Positions 15,126-23,247 of a stretch of 38,778 bases of DNA are shown here, piece after piece; the stretch's first letter is position 1; each line of letters opens with the position of its first letter. A program made the position numbers and the translations under genes. The notes below the pieces were generated by a model, which saw only the letters and a program-made list of their open reading frames with translations, did no database searches and had not been told where the DNA came from. This stretch comes from Myxococcales bacterium UBA1660 (GTDB lineage Bacteria > Myxococcota_A > Polyangia > Polyangiales > Houyiibacteriaceae): the NCBI GenBank assembly GCA_002320815.1, contig DCLA01000111.1, positions 92,812 through 131,589 on the forward strand, in the 5' to 3' direction.

Positions 15126-16208
15126 ATGAGCGACTGGAAGATCGAGATCGAGCGTTGCCCCGAGGACCGGCGCGGCGCGATCCCCACCGACGGCTCGAAG
15201 CTGGGCTTCGGCCGCCACTTCACCGACCACATGTTCGTGGCCAGCTTCCGCCGAGACGGCGGTTGGCAGGACCCGCGCATCGTGCCCCGGGACAGCCTCG
15301 GGCTGGATCCGGCGGCGATGGTCCTCCACTACGGTCTCGAGGTCTTCGAGGGCCTCAAGGCCTACCGATCGGCCGAGGACACCATCCACCTCTTCCGCTG
15401 GCGGATGAACGCCGAGCGCATGCGCCGGAGCGCGGAGCGTCTGGTCATGGAGGCGCCGCCCATCGATCTCTTCGGCGCCGGGGTCGAGGCCCTGGTCTCG
15501 TTGGAGAAGGACGCCGTGCCCCGCGCCGAGGGGTGCTCCCTCTACATCCGGCCGACCCTGGTGGCCTCGGACCCCTTCCTCGGCGTGCGCCCCGCCGACG
15601 AGTTCATGTTCTACGTGCTCTGCTCGCCGGTCGGCGCGTACTACGCCTCCGGCTTCCAGCCGACCCGCATCCTGGTCGAGCAGCACGACGTGCGCGCCGC
15701 CGAGGGCGGCCTCGGCGAGGCCAAGACCGGCGCCAACTACGCCGCCTCGCTCCGGGCCCAGCGCCGCGCCCAGAAGGCCGGCTACAACCAGGTGCTCTGG
15801 TTGGACGCCAAGGAACACCGCTACGTGGAAGAGGTGGGCACCTCGAACATCTTCTTCCAGATCGACGGCAAGGTGATCACCCCGCCCCTCGGCGGGACCA
15901 TCCTCCCCGGCGTGACCCGGGACAGCGTCATCCGGCTCCTGAAGAGCTGGGACGTGCCCGTCGTCGAGGAGCGGATCACCATCGACGAGGTGATGGCCGC
16001 GGCCGCCGCCGGCACCCTCGAGGAGGCCTTCGGCACGGGCACGGCGGCGGTGATCTCGCCGGTGGGCGTCTTCGGCTACGAGGGTCAGGACGTGGAGGTC
16101 AACGGAGCCCAGGTCGGCCCGCTGGCCCAGCGCCTCTACGACGCCCTCACGGGCATCCAATACCAGCGCGAGCCCGACCCCTTCGAGTGGACGACGCCGG
16201 TCCCCTGA
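15126..16208 (+). CDS. ilvE: Branched-chain amino acid aminotransferase
   Basis: 360 residues, class IV PLP aminotransferase, last step of Ile/Leu/Val synthesis. Signatures: FGRHFTDHMF, LHYGLEVFEGLKAYR, FRWRMNAERMRRSAERL, and the PLP lysine at residue 200 in GEAKTGANYAASL. Further motifs are EEVGTSNIFF, TILPGVTRDSVI and EEAFGTGTAAVISPVG. The length and motif order match the long (type II, about 360 aa) BCAT subgroup. A GAGGA Shine-Dalgarno sequence precedes the ATG. Its TGA overlaps the ATG of the MBL hydrolase by one base. Confidence 0.95.
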   Translation: MSDWKIEIERCPEDRRGAIPTDGSKLGFGRHFTDHMFVASFRRDGGWQDPRIVPRDSLGLDPAAMVLHYGLEVFEGLKAYRSAEDTIHLFRWRMNAERMRRSAERLVMEAPPIDLFGAGVEALVSLEKDAVPRAEGCSLYIRPTLVASDPFLGVRPADEFMFYVLCSPVGAYYASGFQPTRILVEQHDVRAAEGGLGEAKTGANYAASLRAQRRAQKAGYNQVLWLDAKEHRYVEEVGTSNIFFQIDGKVITPPLGGTILPGVTRDSVIRLLKSWDVPVVEERITIDEVMAAAAAGTLEEAFGTGTAAVISPVGVFGYEGQDVEVNGAQVGPLAQRLYDALTGIQYQREPDPFEWTTPVP

Positions 16209-16888
16209 TGGGCCAGCTCTACCTCCGACAGCTCCTCGTCGGTCGCGACGTCGCCCAGCAGAACCCGGCGGGCGCCCAGATGCAGAACTTCGTCTACCTG
16301 GTCGGTGACCGGGACTCGGGCGAGTGCATGGTGGTCGACCCCGCTTGGGACGTGCGGGGGATCCTCGACCGCGCCGCCGAGGACGACATGCGCGTCGTCG
16401 GCGCGCTGGTGACCCACTACCACCCGGACCACGTCGGGGGTTCCATCTTCGGGATCCAGATCGAGGGCCTCGCCGAGCTGATGACCCACAACGGCTGCCC
16501 GGTGCACGCGCACCGGGTCGAGGTGGACGGGATCCGGCAGGTCACCGGGCTCAGCGAGTCCGATTTCCGGCGCCACAACGCCAACGACCGGATCCGCATC
16601 GGTGACATAGAGGTGGAGCTCCTGCACACGCCCGGGCACACCCCGGGCTCCTCGTGCTTCCGGGTGAAGGACAACCTCGTCGCCGGCGACACCCTCTTCC
16701 TGCAGGGCTGCGGCCGGGTGGACCTGCCCGGCGGTGACCCCGAGGAGATGCGGCGTACCCTGACTCAGCGCCTGGCCAAGCTCCCCGACTCGATGGAGCT
16801 CTACCCCGGCCACGCGTACGGCGGTGAGCACGCCTCGATGGAGGTCGTGCGGCGGATCAACCCCTACCTCTCCGCGCCCGACGCCTGA
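16208..16888 (+). CDS. MBL-fold metallo-hydrolase (glyoxalase II/ETHE1-like)
   Basis: 226 residues, probably cytosolic. The zinc-binding motif THYHPDH gives H70, H72, D74 and H75. Further ligands are expected in TPGHTPGS, AGDTLF (bridging Asp) and PGHAYGG. The overall pattern fits glyoxalase II-like or persulfide dioxygenase-like hydrolases. The substrate cannot be told from sequence. Its start overlaps the ilvE stop (TGATG), so the two are co-translated; a metabolic link to branched-chain amino acids is possible but unproven. Confidence 0.88.
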   Translation: MGQLYLRQLLVGRDVAQQNPAGAQMQNFVYLVGDRDSGECMVVDPAWDVRGILDRAAEDDMRVVGALVTHYHPDHVGGSIFGIQIEGLAELMTHNGCPVHAHRVEVDGIRQVTGLSESDFRRHNANDRIRIGDIEVELLHTPGHTPGSSCFRVKDNLVAGDTLFLQGCGRVDLPGGDPEEMRRTLTQRLAKLPDSMELYPGHAYGGEHASMEVVRRINPYLSAPDA

Positions 16889-16954
16889 CCCACTGCGCCT
16901 GACCCCCTGCGCCGGGCGCGCGGCGCCGGTCTGGTCGGCGGGCCCGGCCGGCAC

Positions 16955-16960
16955 CATGCT
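16955..16960 (+). promoter_or_regulatory. Putative -10 (CATGCT) 7 nt before the pseudoprotease start
   Basis: CATGCT is followed by CCGGCGC and the ATG at 16968, with no Shine-Dalgarno sequence. This geometry favours the 16968 start over the in-frame ATG at 16956. Confidence 0.28.
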
Positions 16961-16967
16961 CCGGCGC

Positions 16968-18242
16968 ATGCGTACCCCCCGCCTCCTCTTCTTGGGACTC
17001 CTCGGTCTCGTCGCTGCGCCCGCGATGGCACAGACGGAACCCGAGCCCGCCACCGCCGAACCGGAGGGCGAGCCCGCGGTCGACGCGGACGAAGCCCCCG
17101 AGGCCGTCGCCGACGAGCGCGAGATGGAGGCGCCGCCGCCTCCGCCTCCGGTCCCCGCGCCGCCCCTCGCTCCGCCCCCCGCCCTCGACACCCTCGCGGT
17201 CCAGGCCGAGGCGTCGCTGGTGACCGTGCGCTGCCAGGGCGCGCCCCTCGCCACCGGCTTCGTGACCTCCGGCGAGAAGATCGTCGCCCACCGCGACGTC
17301 AGCCGCTGCCGCCGCGCGCTGAGCGTCTCCTTCGGCGACACCGCGGTCGACGCCCGGCTGGTCAGCGATCGAGTCGGCGCCAGCGTGCTGGTCCTCGAAG
17401 AGTCCCTCGGACGCCCCGCCCTGGAGCTCCGCGACGAGGCGCCCGCTCGGGGCGAGGCGGTGTTCGCCGTCGGCCTCGCGGGGGACGGCGGTCCGGGCGC
17501 GGCCATCGTCACCGAAGGCGTGGTGGCCCACGCCGACGAGCGCCGCATCCTCGCCGACGTCGCCCTCCCCGAAGACGCCGAGGGCGGCCCCCTCCTCGAC
17601 CGCAGCGGCCGGGTCCTCGGCTGGGTCGGGGACATCGACGACGGCGGCCTGGTCCGGGTGATCCCCATCGGGCCCCTCGCCGCCGAGCTCGCCACGGTGA
17701 CTCCGGCCAGCGAAGAGATCCGTCCCTCCGTCTACCCCGGCCTGGGCTTCTCCTTCGCGGCCATCTGGGACTCCGGCGACCGCCTCTTCGGCGGCTCCGC
17801 CCTCTTTGCCGCGGACATCCTCGACCGCCTGGTCCTGCGCGCCGAGGTCGGCGTCTACTTCCACGACGACGACGACTTCGCCCAGGAGACCCGCCGGGTC
17901 ATGACCCTGGTCGGCGCCGCCGTCGGGTACCGCCTGCGCGGCGTCTTCCCCGGCGGCCGCTCGGTCTCGATGGTGCCCAGCGTCGGCTTCGCGCTCAGTC
18001 ACGACAAGGTCGAGACCACCACCCACCGCCTCGGCTTCGTCGACCCCGAGTGCGACACCACCACCGAGACCTGCGCCCTGGCGACCAGCAGCGAGTACGC
18101 CGAGACCACCGAGTGGCGCTACCGCCCCACGCTGGGTCTGCGCCTCTCGGCCGGGAGCCTCGAGCTCGGCTACGAGGCCCTCTTCGACTTCTCGGAGATC
18201 GCCGACACCGGGCACCGCCTGCACATCGGCTTCCGCTTCTAG
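16968..18242 (+). CDS. Trypsin-fold pseudoprotease joined to a C-terminal outer-membrane beta-barrel
   Basis: 424 residues with a signal peptide (MRTPRLLFLGLLGLVAAPAMA), then an acidic and a Pro-rich linker. Residues about 75-265 follow the S1C (DegP-like) strand order: VRCQGAPLATGFVTSGEKIVAHRDVS, AVFAVGL, VTEGVV, EGGPLLDRSGRVLGWV. All three catalytic positions appear lost: His of the usual 'TNRHV' is Asp here (AHRDV), the 'DLAVL' Asp is missing, and the Ser of GNSGGPL is Glu (DAEGGPL). The last about 150 residues are alternating amphipathic strands ending in HIGFRF, the C-terminal Phe signature of outer-membrane proteins. It may be a scaffold or sensing porin-like protein. It converges with the beta-helix gene 14 nt away. 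Confidence 0.7.
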   Translation: MRTPRLLFLGLLGLVAAPAMAQTEPEPATAEPEGEPAVDADEAPEAVADEREMEAPPPPPPVPAPPLAPPPALDTLAVQAEASLVTVRCQGAPLATGFVTSGEKIVAHRDVSRCRRALSVSFGDTAVDARLVSDRVGASVLVLEESLGRPALELRDEAPARGEAVFAVGLAGDGGPGAAIVTEGVVAHADERRILADVALPEDAEGGPLLDRSGRVLGWVGDIDDGGLVRVIPIGPLAAELATVTPASEEIRPSVYPGLGFSFAAIWDSGDRLFGGSALFAADILDRLVLRAEVGVYFHDDDDFAQETRRVMTLVGAAVGYRLRGVFPGGRSVSMVPSVGFALSHDKVETTTHRLGFVDPECDTTTETCALATSSEYAETTEWRYRPTLGLRLSAGSLELGYEALFDFSEIADTGHRLHIGFRF

Positions 18243-18246
18243 CGCG

Positions 18247-18256
18247 CCCGGCCGGG
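18247..18256. terminator. Palindrome between two converging genes
   Basis: CCCGGCCGGG occupies most of the 14-nt gap between the stop codons at 18240-18242 (plus) and 18257-18259 (minus). It is a minimal candidate for shared transcript ending. Confidence 0.3.
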
Positions 18257-20185
18257 TCAGAGCACGCAGGGCGGCCCGGCGCTCGCGCAGCTCTGGCCCG
18301 CCTCGACGATGGGACCCGTGCAGCACGCCTCGGCGCCGCCGGGGCGAGCGCTGCAGCCGGTGCCGCCGCAGGTCCCGCAGCTCGCCGCGCAGCAGACGGT
18401 CCCGCCCGGCACGCCGGTCAGGCAGTCGGGATCGCCCGTACCGGGCGCCCCGGGCTCGAAGGTCGCGAAAGCGCCCTGGCCGCGCCACTGGCGCAGCCGC
18501 TCCCAGATCGTGCCCGCGCGTTGCTCGGGGAGCGTCACCGCCTCCACCGCCGCCGGCCCCAGGCGGTCGGCGAGCTGCTGCAGGTAGAGGCTGCGCACCG
18601 GCACGTGGGTTCCCGGGGACTCCAGGATGCCGTTGGGCTCGTCGGGGGCCCATTGGCCGTCGACCACCGGGCCGACGCAGCCCACCGCCCAGTTCATCGC
18701 CGCGATGGGCGCGTCGCAGCGGAACTGGGTCGCCTCGCTGTTCCAGAAGAGGGTCTGCGCTCCCGACCAACCGTGCCCGGTCCCCGAGTCCTCGCGGTTC
18801 TCCACGTGGATCCGATAGGCGTCGATGTTGTCCAAGAGGATCCCCGTCGACCAGCGATGGTGCGGTCCGGAGTCGTTGGACCCCCGGACCCCCAGCCCGT
18901 CGAGCCAGACGTTGGGCCCGGTGGTCCGGGCGCCGGTCACGAAGTCGTGGCGCCCCTCCTCGACGAAGAGCCGCTGGAAGAGCGTCCCGATGCCGCTGGA
19001 GACGTCGAAGGCATATCGACGGCTGCCAGTGACCAGCGAGACCGGCGCGAGGTAGGCGCAGTCCTGCACGGTGGTGAAGGCGCTCCGGCCGGTCACGGAC
19101 ACCGTCGCGTACCCGAAGTGCACCGCGGTCACGTCGCGGACCCAGGAGTCCTGGGTCGCCGAGAGGACCACCGCCTTCCAGCCGTGGTCCTCGTCGTCCG
19201 GACCGGTGGAGTCGGACACCAAGCGAAGGCTCTCCACGCCCACGTGATGGATCCGGCCGCTCACGTCGGCGTGCACCACTCGGCTGCCGCCGAAGCGCGC
19301 CTCCAGCGCGTCGACGAGGGGGATGTCCACCACCAGCGCGTCGGCCTCGACCGCGAGCACCCGCCGCTCGTGGGCGATGGTGTAGGCCGCCGGGGTCCAG
19401 CCCCAGGCGTCCATGCCCAGGGCCGTGACCCAGGTCTCGTTCGGGGTCCGCTCGACCCAGACCACGTCGCCCACCGAGAAGGCGTCGGTCGCTTCGACGG
19501 GGATCCGCGTCGAGCCCACGGGCACGAGCTCCCCGGTGACCCGCACACCGCCGTCGGCCACCGCCGGTGTCGTGCCCTCGACGCGGATGAGGTCGTGCTG
19601 GGTGGTCGCGGTCGCGCGGATCACCGTGCCCGTCGGCCCGTTGCCCTCGCCGCGCAACACGACCCCGCTGGTCCGCAGGGTCAGCGTGCCGTCCACCCGG
19701 TGCTCGCCGGCCTCGAGGAGCACCGCGCCGCGGAACCCGCTGGCGTCGGGAGTGCGGGCGGAGACATCGTCGATGGCCGCCTGGATCGCGGCGCGGGCGT
19801 CGCCGCCGCTCGGCGCGACGGTGACCACCGGGGGCACGTCGGGGAGCGGCACGCCGCCCCCCTCGTAGCCGGCAAAGGAGAAGTCGGGCAGCAGGTGCTC
19901 GACGCGGTCGTCGTCCCGGTTCGCGTAGGGCCCGTAGATCAGGTTGCCGCAGCTCGGGTCCAGGCTGGCGAGCGGTCCCCCCGGGTTCCTCCGCCGTACC
20001 TCGCAGCCTTCCCGCCCAGCGTCGGGGGCAGCCGCGTCCGGCGCCGGTCCGTCGCCCCCATCGGTCTCCCCGGCGTCCGCGGCCGCATCGGCGCTGGCGT
20101 CGCGCGGAGGATCGGCGGGGTCGGCTGAAGAGGCGTCGTCGCCGCAGGCGACCAGGAAGAGGCAGAGGAGAGTCAGAGCGCGCAC
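18257..20185 (-). CDS. Lipoprotein with pectate-lyase-type parallel beta-helix and Cys-rich tail
   Basis: 642 residues from the GTG at 20185 (lipobox LVAC). An Asp/Ala-rich linker (DASADAAADAGETDGGDG) leads to a domain starting at about residue 110 with APSGGDARAAIQAAIDDVSART, typical of the first turn of pectate-lyase superfamily right-handed beta-helices. Repeated rung-like strands follow (GAVLLEAGEHRVDGTLTLRTSGVVLRGEG, VESLRLVSD, VRDVTAVHFGYATVSVTG, TVQDCAYLAP). The C-terminus is a compact Cys cluster (CCAASCGTCGGTGC, ACCTGPIVEAGQSC). It is probably a surface polysaccharide-binding or -cleaving protein. Catalytic residues cannot be assigned. Confidence 0.8.
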   Translation of the reverse strand: MRALTLLCLFLVACGDDASSADPADPPRDASADAAADAGETDGGDGPAPDAAAPDAGREGCEVRRRNPGGPLASLDPSCGNLIYGPYANRDDDRVEHLLPDFSFAGYEGGGVPLPDVPPVVTVAPSGGDARAAIQAAIDDVSARTPDASGFRGAVLLEAGEHRVDGTLTLRTSGVVLRGEGNGPTGTVIRATATTQHDLIRVEGTTPAVADGGVRVTGELVPVGSTRIPVEATDAFSVGDVVWVERTPNETWVTALGMDAWGWTPAAYTIAHERRVLAVEADALVVDIPLVDALEARFGGSRVVHADVSGRIHHVGVESLRLVSDSTGPDDEDHGWKAVVLSATQDSWVRDVTAVHFGYATVSVTGRSAFTTVQDCAYLAPVSLVTGSRRYAFDVSSGIGTLFQRLFVEEGRHDFVTGARTTGPNVWLDGLGVRGSNDSGPHHRWSTGILLDNIDAYRIHVENREDSGTGHGWSGAQTLFWNSEATQFRCDAPIAAMNWAVGCVGPVVDGQWAPDEPNGILESPGTHVPVRSLYLQQLADRLGPAAVEAVTLPEQRAGTIWERLRQWRGQGAFATFEPGAPGTGDPDCLTGVPGGTVCCAASCGTCGGTGCSARPGGAEACCTGPIVEAGQSCASAGPPCVL

Positions 20186-20191
20186 CGGGGG

Positions 20192-20197
20192 ATTCTA
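20192..20197 (-). promoter_or_regulatory. Putative -10 (TAGAAT) exactly 6 nt before a GTG start
   Basis: On the minus strand TAGAAT-CCCCCG-GTG precedes the beta-helix lipoprotein. This is the closest match to the TATAAT consensus in the window's leaderless-type set. No Shine-Dalgarno sequence is present. Confidence 0.4.
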
Positions 20198-20219
20198 CGC
20201 CGCGCGCCGCGCGAGGCGA

Positions 20220-20891
20220 TCACTCGGTGGCGACGACCAGCTCGAAGGGCCCCCCCTCGGTGTCCCCCAGGGAACGCAGATCGGTGTCCACGGTGATCAA
20301 CACCGCCTGGTCGGCGGCGAGGTCCACGGTGGTCGAGTCCGTCCCACCGGGTCCGTTGAGCCCGGCGACCGCCAAGCACATCGACGTGTCGTCGCAGGCG
20401 GGCTGGAGGTAGAGCATCGGGTCGAAGCCGTCGTCGGTCGGGGTGACCGTGACCCGGTAGGTCGCGGCGACGGGCGCGGTGAAGAGGTAGACGCGCTCGG
20501 GCCCGGAGGCGAACGCCGCCAGGCAATCGTCGCCGTCCGAGTTGCGGACGTCGGCGCCGCCGACGGTGGTGTCCACGATCACCTCGTCCAGCGTGATGGT
20601 GCGGTCCGCGCACTCGAAGCCGTCGGGCGGGCTGGCGTCGGTGGGCACGAAGGCGTCGGCCGGCCCGGCGTCGCGGCCGAGGTCCACCTCCACGAAGGCG
20701 TCGGTCTCCACGAAGGCATCCGCGGTCACCGCGCCGTCGCGGCCGGCGTCGGCCATCGAGGCGTCGGCCGTCGCGCCCAGGTCGGGGGAGGTCGAGCGAT
20801 CGTCGTCGTCGCCACAGCCGGCGAGCACGAAGAGCAGGGGCAGCGCGAGGAGCGCGGAGACCCGGGGTAGCGGGCGCAGTCGGAACGTCAT
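20220..20891 (-). CDS. Lipoprotein with PPC-like domain
   Basis: 223 residues from the ATG at 20891, chosen because it gives a proper signal peptide and lipobox (FVLAGC). An upstream in-frame ATG at 20927 would overlap lspA by 26 nt. The linker is Asp/Ala rich (DAFVETDAFVEVDLGRDAGPADAF). The folded part (about 100-223) resembles bacterial pre-peptidase C-terminal (PPC) beta-sandwich domains: VYLFTAPVAATYRVTVTPTDDGFDPMLYLQPACDD, AVLITVDTD. Such domains usually accompany secreted enzymes; here the domain stands alone on a lipid anchor. It lies directly downstream of lspA and is probably co-transcribed with it. Confidence 0.75.
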   Translation of the reverse strand: MTFRLRPLPRVSALLALPLLFVLAGCGDDDDRSTSPDLGATADASMADAGRDGAVTADAFVETDAFVEVDLGRDAGPADAFVPTDASPPDGFECADRTITLDEVIVDTTVGGADVRNSDGDDCLAAFASGPERVYLFTAPVAATYRVTVTPTDDGFDPMLYLQPACDDTSMCLAVAGLNGPGGTDSTTVDLAADQAVLITVDTDLRSLGDTEGGPFELVVATE

Positions 20892-20901
20892 CCCCAGGGC
20901 T

Positions 20902-21402
20902 CTACGCCGAATCGTGAGCGCGCGCATTCACTGGCCGCGCTCGCCAGTGAGCGAGCCAGAGCGCGATCGCGCCGAAGGCCACCGCGATGTCCGCGACGTT
21001 GAAGACCGGGTAGTGAGGCAGCGCGATGAAGTCGACCACGAAGCCCCGGGTCAAGCGGTCCAGGTAGTTCCCCAGCGCACCAGCGATCATCGCGGCGTAG
21101 GCGAGGTGCTCGAGGAGGGGGCCGCGCCGCCGGCGCCACCAGAGCCCACCGATCGCCAGCGCCACGAGGGGCACCAGGACCAAGAGCAGCCGGTAGCGGA
21201 CGGGCTCGTCGAGCCAACCGAGCAGCGCGAACCCCACGTCGGTGTTCTCCGCGTAGCGGAGCTCGACGACCTCGCCGGCGACGGAGATCGGGGGTTGCTC
21301 CTTCAGGCCATCCACGGCGAGCGCCTTGGTGCCCTGATCGCAGCCGACCAGCGCGATGGCGAAGAGAAGCGCGAGCGCGACGCGGTGCGTGAGGGCCCCC
21401 AT
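20902..21402 (-). CDS. lspA: Signal peptidase II (lipoprotein signal peptidase)
   Basis: 166 residues, inner-membrane aspartyl protease that removes signal peptides from diacylated prolipoproteins. The hallmark blocks are present: GALGNYLDRLTRGFVVDFI (N112, R116, catalytic Asp124) and FNVADIAV (Asn135, second catalytic Asp138). The upstream DQGTK block and four hydrophobic segments also fit. The start at 21402 gives the family length. It is divergent from the MBL lipoprotein across 51 nt. Together with lgt at 6934-7713, two of the three lipoprotein-maturation steps are encoded in this window. Confidence 0.95.
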   Translation of the reverse strand: MGALTHRVALALLFAIALVGCDQGTKALAVDGLKEQPPISVAGEVVELRYAENTDVGFALLGWLDEPVRYRLLLVLVPLVALAIGGLWWRRRRGPLLEHLAYAAMIAGALGNYLDRLTRGFVVDFIALPHYPVFNVADIAVAFGAIALWLAHWRARPVNARAHDSA

Positions 21403-21441
21403 GCCCGCCCCAACCGCGCCGGCCGCGGACCCATTCCATGC

Positions 21442-21447
21442 GAGACT
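21442..21447 (+). promoter_or_regulatory. Putative -10 (GAGACT) exactly 6 nt before a GTG start
   Basis: GAGACT-CGCCCC-GTG precedes the MBL lipoprotein. The same hexamer and spacing occur at the RAYT gene (GAGACT-CGGCCC-ATG). Confidence 0.3.
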
Positions 21448-21453
21448 CGCCCC

Positions 21454-22524
21454 GTGCGCGCGCTCTGTCTGCTCGTCGTGCTCGCCGGGTGCTCCGAACC
21501 GGCGAGCGACCCCGTCGAGGTCGCCCCGAGGGCGGGCGAAGCGCCCAGCGATCCCGACCCCGGCGGCCCCGAGCTCGAGCCGAGGACTGCGGCGCGAACC
21601 CGAGGCGCCCCTCCCGCGACCGGTCCCGAGGCCGGGCCGTCCGCCGCGCGCTCTCCGCGGGTCGTCCTCCTGGGCACCGGCACTCCGATCCCCGACCCGG
21701 ACCGCTCCGGTCCCGCCCTCGCGCTGACCCACGGGGACACCGTGGTCCTCGTGGACGCCGGCCCGGGCGTGGTCCGCCGCGCCATCGGCGCCGGTCTCGC
21801 GCCCGAGGCCCTCCGGCACGTCTTCCTCACCCACCTGCACTCGGACCACACCGTCGGTCTCCCCGACCTGATGTTCACGCCGTGGGTCGTGGGCCGGGTC
21901 GAGCCGCTGCACGTCTACGGTCCCCCGGGCACCGCGGCGATGGTCGAGCACCTCCGCGCCGCGTGGGTTCACGACCAGCGCGTGCGCACCGCAGGGCTCG
22001 AGGGCAGCGCGCCGCTCACCGTCGTCGCCCACGAGGTGCGACCCGGCGAGGCGGCGACCGTGGTGGGGCCCTTCCGGATCGAGCCCTTCGCGGCCGCCCA
22101 CGGGAGCTGGGAGCACGCCTACGGGTACCGAATCGACACCGACGCGGGGATCGTCGTCGTCTCCGGCGACACCGGGCCCACCGACGCCGTCGCCAGCGCG
22201 TGCGACGGCTGCGCCCTCCTGATCCACGAGGCCTACGCCACCGCGCGCTTCGAGACCCTGCCCGCCGCGATGCGCCGCTACCACGGCGCCTTCCACACCT
22301 CGGCCCGCGAGGTCGGCCGGGTGGCCACGCGGGGGCGCGCCCAGCAGGTGGTCCTCACCCATCACCTGCTCTGGGGCGCGACGCCCGCCGACGTGGTGGC
22401 CGAGGTCCGCGAGAGCTTCGGGGGACCGGTCGCGTTCGGCGAGGACCTCGCGGTCTACCCGGTGGGCCCCGCGGCGTCGCCGCAGGCACAGGGCGAACGG
22501 GGCTCCCAGCCGAGCACCCGCTGA
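21454..22524 (+). CDS. Lipid-anchored MBL-fold hydrolase (RNase Z/arylsulfatase-like fold)
   Basis: 356 residues from the GTG at 21454, chosen for its lipobox (LVVLAGC). After a Pro/Glu-rich linker the MBL domain begins at about residue 72 with VVLLGTGTPIPDPDRSGPALAL. It carries THLHSDH (H127, H129, D131, H132), GDTGPTDA and a late TRGRAQQVVLTHH. GTGTPxPDPxRxGPA is shared by exported MBL proteins related to RNase Z and AtsA-type arylsulfatases. Given the lipid anchor it acts in the envelope, so a small-molecule ester is a more likely substrate than tRNA. It is divergent from lspA. Confidence 0.82.
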   Translation: MRALCLLVVLAGCSEPASDPVEVAPRAGEAPSDPDPGGPELEPRTAARTRGAPPATGPEAGPSAARSPRVVLLGTGTPIPDPDRSGPALALTHGDTVVLVDAGPGVVRRAIGAGLAPEALRHVFLTHLHSDHTVGLPDLMFTPWVVGRVEPLHVYGPPGTAAMVEHLRAAWVHDQRVRTAGLEGSAPLTVVAHEVRPGEAATVVGPFRIEPFAAAHGSWEHAYGYRIDTDAGIVVVSGDTGPTDAVASACDGCALLIHEAYATARFETLPAAMRRYHGAFHTSAREVGRVATRGRAQQVVLTHHLLWGATPADVVAEVRESFGGPVAFGEDLAVYPVGPAASPQAQGERGSQPSTR

Positions 22525-22611
22525 CGCGCGTCGACCTCGACGCGGCCACACTCGTCGAGCCGGCCGCGGAGCACGAGGCGCCCCCGGAGTCCGGTGGCTC
22601 GAACGGCGACG

Positions 22612-23061
22612 TCAGCCACAGCAGGGCGAGCCGGCGTCGGTCGGGTCCGCGGTCTCACCGGGCATCGGCGGCGGCGCGTCGCCCATCTCCTCGGCGTCGG
22701 CGAGGACCACGAAGATCTCCCAGCGGTTCCCGTCGGGGTCGACGGCCCAGACCTTGTCCTGCACCGCGAAGCAGCAGGTGGTCCCGGTCTCGTCCATGGT
22801 CGCGAACCCGGCGGCGCGGATGCGCCCGTGGGCCCCGACCACCGCCTCGGTGGAGTCCACCTCGATGCCGTAGTGGCGCACCGGCCCCGGCGCCCCCGGT
22901 CGGTCCGACTGGACCAGCGAGAGGTTCACCGAAGGGTCGGCGACCGAGAACTTCACATAGCCCGGCAGGTCCTTGACCGGCGGCTGTCCGAAGAGGGTCT
23001 CGTAGAAGCGGCGGCTCGCCGCGATGTCGCGGGCGGCCAAGCTGACGTGGATGCGAGTCAT
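22612..23061 (-). CDS. ArsI/CadI-family VOC metalloenzyme
   Basis: 149 residues from the ATG at 23061. A single vicinal-oxygen-chelate domain matches the ArsI (C-As lyase)/CadI family: MTRIHVSLAARDIAASRRFYETLFGQPPVKDLPGY, HYGIEVDS, the family hallmark TTCCFAVQDKVWAVDPDGNRWEIF, and a short tail with a vicinal Cys pair (GSPCCG). Metal ligands are likely the His of RIHV, the His of HYG and the Glu of RWE; the TTCC cysteines bind trivalent arsenic in ArsI. No arsR or transporter is adjacent, so the arsenic role is by family only. Confidence 0.83.
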   Translation of the reverse strand: MTRIHVSLAARDIAASRRFYETLFGQPPVKDLPGYVKFSVADPSVNLSLVQSDRPGAPGPVRHYGIEVDSTEAVVGAHGRIRAAGFATMDETGTTCCFAVQDKVWAVDPDGNRWEIFVVLADAEEMGDAPPPMPGETADPTDAGSPCCG

Positions 23062-23168
23062 GGTTCTTTCGTACCTCCGCCCCCGAAGACGCAGCGAGCG
23101 CCGGTCGGTTGCGCGAAAGTCAGCATAGCGGCAACCCACCGGCTCCGCGCGAGCACACGCCGAGCGCC

Positions 23169-23190
23169 GGGGTCTTTTTCGAAAGACCCC
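23169..23190. terminator. Strong hairpin with TTCG tetraloop, downstream of the Ro60 gene
   Basis: GGGGTCTTT-TTCG-AAAGACCCC is a perfect 9-bp stem capped by a TTCG loop in the 186-nt gap between the Ro60 stop and the ArsI-like start. It is part of a duplicated module (second copy at 23264). The gap holds nothing else recognisable. Confidence 0.65.
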
Positions 23191-23247
23191 CAGAATCCGA
23201 GCGGCTCCGCCGCGAGACTTCAGCTTTTTGGGGAGGCGAGGAGCGAT

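Noticed and set aside
16208..16888. Assignment of the MBL hydrolase as a specific glyoxalase II (gloB)
   Set aside because: The zinc motif is shared by many hydrolases and the C-terminal substrate-binding helices of GloB are not evident.
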